The notes under the pieces are model-generated. The model searched no databases, was not told the DNA's origin, and worked only from the letters and a program-made list of their open reading frames with translations. Shown in pieces: positions 35,977 through 42,834 of a stretch of DNA of 64,000 nucleotides (position 1 is its first letter; every line of letters starts with the position of its first letter). The DNA comes from Asticcacaulis excentricus (GTDB lineage: Bacteria; Pseudomonadota; Alphaproteobacteria; Caulobacterales; Caulobacteraceae), in NCBI RefSeq assembly GCF_003966695.1, contig NZ_AP018827.1, positions 1,716,501 to 1,780,500 on the forward strand. The letters run 5' to 3'. A program made the translations under genes and the position numbers.

Positions 35977-36894
35977 ATGACCGCCGCATTCCCGTCCTTC
36001 ACGAATTCTTCCGATGTCGGAGCCTTCGAAGCCATTGTCATTGGCGGCGGTCCGGCGGGTTGCGCCTGCGCCCTTTGGCTGCATAAGCTGGGGGTTCGTG
36101 CACTGCTGGTTGAGGCCAGCGACGCGCTGGGCGGTCTGCAGAGACGCAGCCCCTACGAAAATTTGTGGATTCCCGGCCTTATGGGCCACACCGGGGAAGA
36201 GGTGGCCGGTGCCCTGCATCGCCATGTCCATGCCATCGGCGTGACCTGTCAGCTCAACAGCCGCGTAAGACGCATCGAAGCCGCCGATGGCGGGTTCAGC
36301 CTTCGGGTCGAAGGCGAGACTGTACGCGGACACTACAGGACACAACATCTGGTAATCGCTACGGGGACGCAACCGGTGAGAGGGCACTTCCGTCCGGCAC
36401 ACAATGTCGCCGTCGGACCCGGTTATCCTATGGAAAACCTGGAGGTGCGCAATTGTAAAATTGCGATACTGGGCGGCGGCGATAACGCCTTCGATCAGGC
36501 GCGTTTTGTGCTGCAACGCGGCGCAAAATCGGTGACGATCTATTCCCGCACGCCCCCGCGGGCTCAGCCCGGACTTCAGGCACTGATCCCGCAGGCCAAG
36601 GTATGCATTGGCCCGTACACCGCCGATCAGGCACGCATGACCGTCAATGGAGAGGTCTTCGATGCCTTTGGCGTCATGTATGGCTTTGCGGCGCAACTGC
36701 CTGACGGCCTGCCTCAAGACCTTGAGTTGAAAAATGAAAACGGTTACATCGCCGTGAACCGGCAGGGCGAGACGGTCCTTTCCGGTCTGTGGGCCTGTGG
36801 CGAGGTGACCGACTACTGGCACCCGTGCGTGACCACCTCGGCGGCGCATGGCATTCAGGTCGCCAAGCAGATTTCATTGCGCCTTGGGCGCTAA
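35977..36894 (+). CDS. Thioredoxin-reductase-like FAD/NAD(P) oxidoreductase
   Basis: 305 aa. FAD-binding VIGGGPAGCACALW near the N terminus, NAD(P)-binding ILGGGDNAFDQARF near residue 170, and a C-terminal FAD motif GLWACGEVTDYWHP. The overall plan is that of TrxR and ferredoxin:NADP reductases. The redox CxxC of thioredoxin reductase is missing, so a ferredoxin/flavodoxin reductase or an unknown dehydrogenase role is more likely. ATG at 35977 preferred to a GTG at 35953. Confidence 0.82.
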   Translation: MTAAFPSFTNSSDVGAFEAIVIGGGPAGCACALWLHKLGVRALLVEASDALGGLQRRSPYENLWIPGLMGHTGEEVAGALHRHVHAIGVTCQLNSRVRRIEAADGGFSLRVEGETVRGHYRTQHLVIATGTQPVRGHFRPAHNVAVGPGYPMENLEVRNCKIAILGGGDNAFDQARFVLQRGAKSVTIYSRTPPRAQPGLQALIPQAKVCIGPYTADQARMTVNGEVFDAFGVMYGFAAQLPDGLPQDLELKNENGYIAVNRQGETVLSGLWACGEVTDYWHPCVTTSAAHGIQVAKQISLRLGR

Positions 36895-37007
36895 AGGGCT
36901 CCGGCGTCATTTACGCTTATGCAGCATTTTTTTAACCGCAAACCCACACTTGTCTGCTAGTTTGGGCGCCACATCCGTTTATCACAATTTCGTGACACTT
37001 TCGCCTG

Positions 37008-38120
37008 ATGCCCGGTTCCGTCAAATCCGCCTACAAGCAACTGATCAAATCGGGTCAGATCGCCGCCGATCCGGGGCAGGCCGAGGCCGTGGATGTGTTG
37101 TCGAAGCTGGAGCGCACCTTGCGTGACAGTGCCGGCTTCTGGCAGGGCCTGTTTGGCGGCGCGCAGTGTTACGGTCTGTACCTGTGGGGGCAGCCGGGGC
37201 GTGGCAAGTCCATGCTGATGGACCTCTTTTACGAACACGTCGCCTTTGAGCCCAAGCGCCGCATCCACTTCCACGCCTTTATGGCCAAGGTGCATGAACT
37301 GGTGCAGGTGTGGCGTCAGGGCGATGCGAAAGAACGCCAGTCGGTTTTCGGCACGTCGAAGGGCGATGACCCGGTGGCCCCGGTCGCCCGACTGATCGCC
37401 AGAGAGTCGAAGCTGCTCTGTTTCGATGAGCTTCAGGTGACCGATATCGCCGACGCCATGATTCTGGGGCGACTGTTTGAGGCCCTATTCGCGCAGAAGG
37501 TCACCATCGTCATCACCTCCAACCGCGCGCCCGAAGCCCTGTACAAGAACGGCCTCAACCGCGACCTGTTCGTGCCCTTCATCGACATGATCCGCCGCCA
37601 GATGACGGTACACGAGGTCAGGGGGCCAAAAGATTTCCGTCTGGATCGCCTGAGAGGGGCGCGCGTTTACTTCACGCCGGATGATGCGGCGTCAGAAGCC
37701 GCCTATGACGTCCTGTGGCGCGACATGGTCGGGCCGGGCAAGGCGGTCGCCACCACGCTGAGCGTCAATGAACGCAAGCTGACGCTGAAACGCACCTGCG
37801 GGCCGCTGTTGCGCGCCAGCTTTGCCGAGCTGTGCGCCGAAAATAACGGTCCGGCGGACTATCTGGCCATTGCCGAGCGCTTCACCACCGTCTTTATCGA
37901 CCACATCCCGCAACTGGGACCGGAAAAGCGCAACGAAGCCAAACGCTTCGTCACCCTGATCGACGCGCTCTATGAGGCCAATACCAAGCTGGTGGTGCTG
38001 GCCGCTGCCGAACCGGCCGCCCTTTATCCGGTGGGCGATGGTGCATTTGAGTTTGAGCGCACCGTGTCCCGCCTTGAGGAAATGCGCTCGCAGACCTATC
38101 TCGAAAAAGTCGCCGACTGA
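37008..38120 (+). CDS. zapE: Cell division protein ZapE (AFG1-like ATPase)
   Basis: 370-aa AFG1-family P-loop ATPase. Walker A LWGQPGRGKSMLMDLFY, Walker B LLCFDELQVTDIADAMIL and the sensor segment VITSNRAPEALYKNGLNRDLF are all family-specific. Proposed role: modulating FtsZ ring stability under stress, or mitochondrial-type AFG1 quality control. Last ordinary gene before the small island at 38.1-40.3 kb. Confidence 0.93.
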   Translation: MPGSVKSAYKQLIKSGQIAADPGQAEAVDVLSKLERTLRDSAGFWQGLFGGAQCYGLYLWGQPGRGKSMLMDLFYEHVAFEPKRRIHFHAFMAKVHELVQVWRQGDAKERQSVFGTSKGDDPVAPVARLIARESKLLCFDELQVTDIADAMILGRLFEALFAQKVTIVITSNRAPEALYKNGLNRDLFVPFIDMIRRQMTVHEVRGPKDFRLDRLRGARVYFTPDDAASEAAYDVLWRDMVGPGKAVATTLSVNERKLTLKRTCGPLLRASFAELCAENNGPADYLAIAERFTTVFIDHIPQLGPEKRNEAKRFVTLIDALYEANTKLVVLAAAEPAALYPVGDGAFEFERTVSRLEEMRSQTYLEKVAD

Positions 38121-38197
38121 CCTTTTTCCGGTATTATGTAGCAAACACACCAAGCGGAATCTTTTATCTCGTAGGGCTTTCCGGCAAATTTTCGGGC

Positions 38198-38617
38198 ATG
38201 GAAAGACCGGACACTGTAGAGGGCCTCGTAGCCAAACGAGACGAGCGTTTAAAGCTGCGTAAGGCGCTTGAAAAAGACCTTCACAAAGTCACCTGTGACA
38301 TTGACCACCTCGACGCGGCAATCGCCCTGTTCGATCCAGAACAGACACCAAGGGCCATACAGCGCTATGTGACCAAGCACAGGGCAAAGAAGGGCAAGCT
38401 AAAGCAATTCGTTCTGGACAGGCTCAGGACAGCCACAGCGCCCATTACAAGCCGGGACATCACAGAGGCTTGGATTGCCGACAGGGGCCTTAACGCAGAC
38501 GAGGCGACGTTCGTTATCCTGCGTAAGCGGACAGGAGCCGTTCTGACAAAACTGCGCGTTGAGGGCGTTGTGTCAGAGGTCGCGCAATTGGGGGATTATA
38601 AGGGGTGGGTGCTATGA
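38198..38617 (+). CDS. Hypothetical protein, coiled coil plus winged-helix-like end
   Basis: 139 aa, not assigned to a family. The first 60 residues look helical and charged (VAKRDERLKLRKALEKDL, then CDIDHLDAAIALFD). Residues 80-139 (LKQFVLDRLRTATAPITSRDITEAW) read like a winged helix with ASSITRD-type wing and a final GVV...GWVL strand. I recall similar proteins scattered in alphaproteobacterial accessory regions. Its last codons overlap the convergent toxin candidate by 6 bases, so the two share a 3' boundary. Confidence 0.65.
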   Translation: MERPDTVEGLVAKRDERLKLRKALEKDLHKVTCDIDHLDAAIALFDPEQTPRAIQRYVTKHRAKKGKLKQFVLDRLRTATAPITSRDITEAWIADRGLNADEATFVILRKRTGAVLTKLRVEGVVSEVAQLGDYKGWVL

Positions 38618-39148
38618 GTCTTTCCCTAAATAGATTTTATGCTCCCTGTCGTACCATAGGTAGTAGAAAATCTTCCGCACCCTAAACCCATAGAGCCTCA
38701 GTTTCCCGCCGAGACGAAACCGATAAATCCTATCGGCGAAATCATCCTTTTTTATTTCGACTAACCGATTATATGCCTCGGTTATGATTTGGCTGAAATT
38801 ATAGTGGCAGTGCTTTTGTCTGCGCTTCTTTTTATTTCCAGTGCCTTCGCTGTCAATTTCACCCCATTTCTTGCGACTGTATTCTGTCAAGAACGGTAGC
38901 GCCTCTTCAAACCAGTGCTCATCAGCACACTTACGAGGAGCGCCCCAAGACCATGTTCCCTCGGTATCGGCCTCTTCGGTACTGTACGACATAAATGTCT
39001 GAGGCTCAGAGATATCCTCAATAGCAATGGCAGAAGTAGACACTGTCTTTTCTGCGCGCACCTTCTCGACAATCGTCGCGTTCTTCTTCAAGCTTTTCTC
39101 TAGTTTTAACTGCTTTGCCAGCAGTCGTTTTTGCGCTTTTGCGCTCAT
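38612..39148 (-). CDS. Putative toxin partner of the Panacea protein (SocB-like candidate)
   Basis: 178 aa. The ATG directly follows the TAA of the Panacea gene with no gap, so the two are one operon. Basic N terminus, a middle with WSWGAPRK and EYSRKKWGEI, and a conserved-looking end with RIYRFRLGGKLRLYGF and FYYLWYDREHKIY. I do not recognise the domain by name. Q50-T-F-M-S-Y55 fits the loose hexapeptide used to bind the DNA polymerase sliding clamp. In Caulobacter the SocA antitoxin has the same domain as the upstream gene, and its partner SocB binds the clamp. That makes SocB-like function the best guess, by inference. Base composition is lower in GC than neighbours. Confidence 0.6.
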   Translation of the reverse strand: MSAKAQKRLLAKQLKLEKSLKKNATIVEKVRAEKTVSTSAIAIEDISEPQTFMSYSTEEADTEGTWSWGAPRKCADEHWFEEALPFLTEYSRKKWGEIDSEGTGNKKKRRQKHCHYNFSQIITEAYNRLVEIKKDDFADRIYRFRLGGKLRLYGFRVRKIFYYLWYDREHKIYLGKDS

Positions 39149-39598
39149 TTACAGACCGCCATAATATTCGGCCATATCTGCGTGAGATATAGGCTTTTCA
39201 CTTCGCTCGCCGTCCTTCACACCCTTGCGCGCGCGTTTCCACGGCGCCTCTTGATGTGTAAGCTCGCTTAGGTAATGAGCGGTTTTCTTCCCGTAGCGAC
39301 GCACGACCGCCTCAACCGTTTCACGCTCTGCTTTGGTCAGAGCCCTGTGATCACCTGCGTCAAGACTATTCGCCGTAATCTTGAATTGCCCCTTATGGCG
39401 CTGGTAAAGGTCTGGACACACTGGTCCGTTAGCCCACGCTTGGATTTGCTCTTCAAATATTGGCTGATCATCCCATACCAACGACCAAGCTTGGGAGTAA
39501 TAAACTAGCTTTTGCAATTTCCAGGTTGTCATCTCCGGCTCGCCTTTCTCAGCTGCAAGCCGCAGAACATATTTTGCTACATCAAAAACGTTTGCCAT
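39149..39598 (-). CDS. Panacea-domain (DUF4065) antitoxin, SocA/GepA-like
   Basis: 149 aa. Typical Panacea text: VAKYVLRLAAEKGEPEMTTWKLQKLVYYSQAWSLVW (in part), then IQAWANGPVCPDLYQRHKG and a C-terminal AEYYGG. The ATG at 39598 follows GGGGGAACTC. Panacea proteins neutralise unrelated toxins encoded next to them; the gene fused end to start downstream is the obvious partner. An exact LexA box lies 28 bases upstream. Confidence 0.88.
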   Translation of the reverse strand: MANVFDVAKYVLRLAAEKGEPEMTTWKLQKLVYYSQAWSLVWDDQPIFEEQIQAWANGPVCPDLYQRHKGQFKITANSLDAGDHRALTKAERETVEAVVRRYGKKTAHYLSELTHQEAPWKRARKGVKDGERSEKPISHADMAEYYGGL

Positions 39599-39625
39599 GA
39601 GTTCCCCCGAATTTAGTTTACCTTT

Positions 39626-39640
39626 GTTCACCATGTGTTC
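39626..39640 (-). promoter_or_regulatory. LexA (SOS) box before the Panacea toxin-antitoxin operon
   Basis: GTTC-N7-GTTC, an exact alphaproteobacterial LexA box. It lies 28-42 bases before the antitoxin ATG on the minus strand, where LexA would block the promoter. Implies that the operon is derepressed by DNA damage. Confidence 0.78.
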
Positions 39641-39719
39641 GCATATTACACTGATTTGTGAAAAAAAACAGTATGCCTCTTGATATTTCTCGCGAACTGA
39701 GTCCGCGATTCATTGCCGC

Positions 39720-40299
39720 TTAACGCTGCCAATAGCCCTTCCATTGACGCGAAACCGGATGCGCAGCCGCTGCACCAACGATCATCATAAATTGCTCGCC
39801 ATTGGACACGCGGCGGAAGTTCTCGCGCCACGCCATTTCGTTCGCATAGGCCGACGGGTACTTACCGGCGATATGGTGGTGAGTGCCCGTCTCAGCGCGA
39901 CGGATGCGGCTGAAATAGCTTTCGGCTTGGTTGGTGCAAGCGCCGTGCAGTGAATAGGCTTAGCTGTGATTGATACGCTTCGTCATGAAGCGAGCAGACA
40001 GGTTATCCCAATGGCTCGCCTCGTCGGCATGAACCGTAGCGCCTTGATCCACATTGGCAGCCACCAGAGCCACGCCCTGCGCCTCTGATTTATTGACGAG
40101 CGGCATGGTGCGACCATCACGCTCGGGCATGATAACGACGACTTGACGCTTGCCAGATTGGTTAGCGGTCTTGCGACGGTCGCGGCGGTTTTCCTTCTCA
40201 TTGGCGGGCTTCACGTAGCCACCAAAGTACGCGCCGTCCACTTCGACTTCACCGTCCAGCTTATACCACCGGCCGAAGATGCTGACCGCATCCGGGCGT
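39720..40299 (-). pseudogene. IS1595-family transposase remnant
   Basis: Reading from 40299 down, GEVEVDGAYFGGYVKP carries the first catalytic Asp, VHADEASHWD the second and CTNQAESYFSRIRRAE the third acidic region, followed by the family ending RQWKGYWQR and a TAA at 39720-39722. An in-frame TAA at 39960-39962 interrupts it between RINHS and AYSLHG, and the N-terminal part is missing, replaced by the citE 3' end at about 40300. It cannot encode an active enzyme. No clear terminal inverted repeats were found. Confidence 0.88.
40261..40299. repeat. Partial copy of the 129-bp hairpin element
   Basis: Bases 40261-40299 match the first 40 bases of copies A and C with about four differences, then stop exactly at the citE stop codon. 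The same bases are read as transposase-like codons (VSIFGRWY) in the adjoining IS1595 remnant. Hairpins 2 and 3 are absent. Confidence 0.8.
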
Positions 40300-41118
40300 C
40301 TAAGGCAAAGCCGTAGCCGCCAACCAGCGCCGCGCCGTGGCAAGGTGCATCCGTTCGACCATCTCGCCATTGACCGACACCACACCGCGGTCGGCGTTTT
40401 CAGGCTGCGCAAAGGCCGCCACCACGGCCCGGGCCCAGTCGAGCTGATCCGCCGTCGCCGCAAACACCGCATTGGCGACGGCGACCTGCACCGGATGGAT
40501 CAGCGTCTTGCCGTCAAAGCCCAGAGCGCGGCCATTTTCGCATTCGCGCCGCAGCCCCTCCTCATCGCGGAAGGCATTATAGACGCCGTCGATGACGCTG
40601 AGGCCGAAGGCGCGGCCATGTAGCACGATGTGGGACAGGGCCAGTTGCAACTCTGTGCGCTCCGACGTTGCCGAGACGCGCAGATCAGCGCGCAGATCAT
40701 TCGGCCCGGCGATCAGGCCCTGAAGCCCCGGCGCTGTACAGATCTCACGCAGGTTCAACACGCCCTTCGCCGTCTCGATCATCGCCCAGACCGGCGCTTC
40801 GTAGCCGTGCAGGTGCACCGGCAAACCCACCTTGGGCACGACATAGCCGTGCAGTCCGTGCCCGACAAAGCGCGTCAGGGCCTGCAAAATCGGCGTCTTC
40901 AGCGCCGGATCGACGCGCACCAGAACCACCGGCGCGGCAAACCCACCGGCCTCAAGCGCGCGAACGACACGCTTCAGCGCCTCGGCCTTCTCCGCCTCAC
41001 CAGCAGAGTCCTCCAGATCGAGGATGAGGGCGTCGGCCGCCAGCGTCGCCACCTTGGACATGGCCTTGTCATTGGCAGCGGGGACAAACAGGACGGAACG
41101 GAGCGGCAAATGCATCAT
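40300..41118 (-). CDS. HpcH/HpaI aldolase/citrate lyase beta family protein
   Basis: 272-aa CitE-like TIM-barrel protein. N-terminal RSVLFVPAANDKAMSK, DALILDLEDS (metal-site Asp/Glu), AMIETAKGVLN and AGPNDLRADL are family motifs, and KTLIHPVQV ends the barrel. Likely a CoA-ester lyase (malyl-CoA, citramalyl-CoA or similar); no citrate lyase alpha or gamma genes are nearby, so it is not a citrate lyase subunit. The stop TAG abuts the repeat/transposase junction. Confidence 0.88.
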   Translation of the reverse strand: MMHLPLRSVLFVPAANDKAMSKVATLAADALILDLEDSAGEAEKAEALKRVVRALEAGGFAAPVVLVRVDPALKTPILQALTRFVGHGLHGYVVPKVGLPVHLHGYEAPVWAMIETAKGVLNLREICTAPGLQGLIAGPNDLRADLRVSATSERTELQLALSHIVLHGRAFGLSVIDGVYNAFRDEEGLRRECENGRALGFDGKTLIHPVQVAVANAVFAATADQLDWARAVVAAFAQPENADRGVVSVNGEMVERMHLATARRWLAATALP

Positions 41119-41321
41119 GCGCGCATTTTACGCCGCTTTGGCCACGCCTGAAACCTCAATCCGGTGAGCGCCGTCCAAAACCTCAGATTATGCAATCTTT
41201 TGCATGAATTAAATCGATTGTCGCTCGGTCTCCGGCCATGGCCTCACCCTTGTCATAATGGGGGTTTAGCCTCATATTAGGTCTCAACAGGCCATACCGG
41301 CCCAACCCACAGGGATTTACA

Positions 41322-42071
41322 ATGAACGACTTTCGCAGTCACAATCCGGCCAATGCGACCGTACAGGACATGTCGGTCGATGCGGGCCTGCGCAGCTTCA
41401 TGCTGGGCGTCTATAACAAGATGGCTCTGGGCCTTCTGCTGACCGGCGCGCTCGCCTGGGCTGCCGCCAACGTCCCGGAAATCACCAACCTCATGTTCCG
41501 GGTCACGGCGGATGGTCGTCTGGCCGGCTATACGATCATGGGTTATGTCATCTCATTCGCACCGGTGGTCATCCTGCTGGGGTCAGGCTTTGTGATGCGT
41601 CAGCCGACGGTGGCCTCGACCAGCATCCTGTACTGGCTGGTTGTGGCTCTGATCGGTCTGTCCACCGGGGCTAACTTCCTTGTCTATACGGGCGGTTCTC
41701 TGGCCTCGACCTTCTTCGTCACCGCCGCCGCCTTCGGTGCGCTGAGCCTTTACGGCTATACCACCAAGCGCGACATGAGCGGCTGGGGCAAGTTCCTGTT
41801 CATGGCAGTCATCGGCCTGATTATCGCCAGTCTGGTAAACCTGTTCCTGCAAAGCTCGATGCTCTACTTCATCGTCAGCGGTCTGGGCGTGCTGATCTTC
41901 TCGGCCCTGATCGCCTTCGAGACGCAGAACCTCAAGCACACCTATTACGAACTGGGTGGCAATGAAGCAGGTATGGCTATGGCCACAAACTATGGTGCGC
42001 TGAGCCTCTACATCAGCTTCGTCAACCTGTTCCAGTTCCTGCTGGCCTTTATGGGCGTACGTCGCGACTAA
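41322..42071 (+). CDS. Bax inhibitor-1/YccA family membrane protein
   Basis: 249 aa with seven hydrophobic segments. N-terminal SVDAGLRSFMLGVYNKMALGLLLTGALAW and the C-terminal ALSLYISFVNLFQFLL are typical of bacterial Bax1-I proteins. Related proteins form calcium-leak channels or bind FtsH; no specific role can be read here. Followed by a strong terminator. Confidence 0.92.
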   Translation: MNDFRSHNPANATVQDMSVDAGLRSFMLGVYNKMALGLLLTGALAWAAANVPEITNLMFRVTADGRLAGYTIMGYVISFAPVVILLGSGFVMRQPTVASTSILYWLVVALIGLSTGANFLVYTGGSLASTFFVTAAAFGALSLYGYTTKRDMSGWGKFLFMAVIGLIIASLVNLFLQSSMLYFIVSGLGVLIFSALIAFETQNLKHTYYELGGNEAGMAMATNYGALSLYISFVNLFQFLLAFMGVRRD

Positions 42072-42093
42072 GTCTGGCTCAGGCCTAAACACG

Positions 42094-42125
42094 AAACCCC
42101 GCCGAAGCGTTCCGGCGGGGTTTTT
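42094..42125 (+). terminator. Intrinsic terminator after Bax1-I gene
   Basis: AAACCCCGCCG-N8-CGGCGGGGTTT followed by further T. It may also serve the convergent DUF2794 gene on the minus strand. Confidence 0.92.
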
Positions 42126-42127
42126 AT

Positions 42128-42472
42128 TTACCCGATCACATCCAGCTTCGTCTTGTCGAGCACGCTCAACACCGGCTCCAGCTCACGCCCGCGTTTGAGC
42201 ACCATGCCGTTCTGATTGAACACCGCAAACGCCCCCTGCTTGCGCGCCAGCGACGGGCGCTTTTCGATGCGATAGACGGGGGCTTCGCCGCTACGGCGGA
42301 AGATGTTGAAGGCCACGACGTCGGCCAGGCTGTCTATACCATAGTCGCGCCAATCGCCCGACGCCACCTTACGTCCATACAGTCTGAGGATCAGCTCCAG
42401 TTCGCGGCGTTCAAAGAAAACCGGCCCTTTCGGCGCGGCAACAAACCCTGTGCCCTGATCCTGAAAGCTCAT
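42128..42472 (-). CDS. DUF2794 family protein
   Basis: 114-aa alphaproteobacterial protein of unknown function. FFERRELELILRLYGRKVASGDWRDYGID (in part) and RIEKRPSLARKQGAFAVFN are the family's conserved blocks. Soluble, no signal peptide. The gene stands alone with a convergent neighbour. Confidence 0.85.
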   Translation of the reverse strand: MSFQDQGTGFVAAPKGPVFFERRELELILRLYGRKVASGDWRDYGIDSLADVVAFNIFRRSGEAPVYRIEKRPSLARKQGAFAVFNQNGMVLKRGRELEPVLSVLDKTKLDVIG

Positions 42473-42654
42473 GCGGCGAACCTCTCATCAATCTAGGTTT
42501 TATAGTCGCCCGATCCTGTAAAAAGACAAGAGGTTTGAAGCACCGCTCCATGCAAACGGTGGCATCACGATCACGTTTCCAAAAGAAATGAACCCACCCT
42601 AAAATGACCTCATTTCAGCCGTTTAGGCGCCCATATTGGCCTATACAAGATGAG

Positions 42655-42748
42655 TGTCGGCCGGATCGGTTCGTCGGGTCCACCCCCTGAACAGCCCCCC
42701 AGCCCAGGACTTGACCGCCAGTCAATGGCAGTTCCCCTCCGGCCGACA
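42655..42748 (+). ncRNA. Candidate structured RNA
   Basis: TGTCGGCCGGA (42655-42665) and TCCGGCCGACA (42738-42748) form a perfect 11-bp closing stem around about 72 bases. A small internal hairpin TTGAC-CGCCA-GTCAA lies at 42711-42725 and C-rich runs could stay single stranded. A terminator on the plus strand follows 33 bases later. Possible promoter elements (TATACA near 42641) precede it. It does not carry the conserved core of SRP RNA and I could not match it to 6S RNA. It could instead be part of the 3' untranslated region of the minus-strand lyase gene. Confidence 0.45.
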
Positions 42749-42780
42749 TGCCCTCTTTGTCCCCCCCTGAAGACGAGGCA

Positions 42781-42818
42781 AAAACGCACCGCTCCCTCCC
42801 CGGTCGGTGCGTTTTTTT
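42781..42818. terminator. Bidirectional intrinsic terminator
   Basis: AACGCACCG (42783-42791) and CGGTGCGTT (42805-42813) with a C-rich loop. T7 follows on the plus strand and T5 on the minus strand. It can end both the minus-strand lyase gene and a plus-strand RNA. Confidence 0.88.
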
Positions 42819-42834
42819 ATGCTGGCTTCCGTCT

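Larger units (their letters stand above)
42473..42834. other. Intergenic region with structured RNA candidate
   Basis: About 360 bases without a convincing protein gene. The left third is AT-rich and should hold the DUF2794 promoter. The rest holds a closed stem structure (42655-42748) and a strong bidirectional terminator (42781-42818), listed separately. Confidence 0.6.

Noticed and set aside
35977-36894. Annotation of the flavoprotein as thioredoxin reductase (trxB)
   Set aside because: The redox-active CxxC motif is missing from the NADPH domain, so the specific name is not justified.
38612-40302. Complete insertion sequence or integrated element with ends
   Set aside because: No terminal inverted repeats or target duplications could be found, and the transposase is truncated and interrupted.
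40300-41118. Citrate lyase beta subunit (citE)
   Set aside because: The fold fits, but the alpha and gamma subunit genes are absent, so only the family-level call is given.
42655-42748. SRP (4.5S) RNA or 6S RNA
   Set aside because: The conserved SRP core (GGAAGGAAGCAGCC-like) is absent, and the internal layout does not show the large central bubble of 6S RNA clearly enough.
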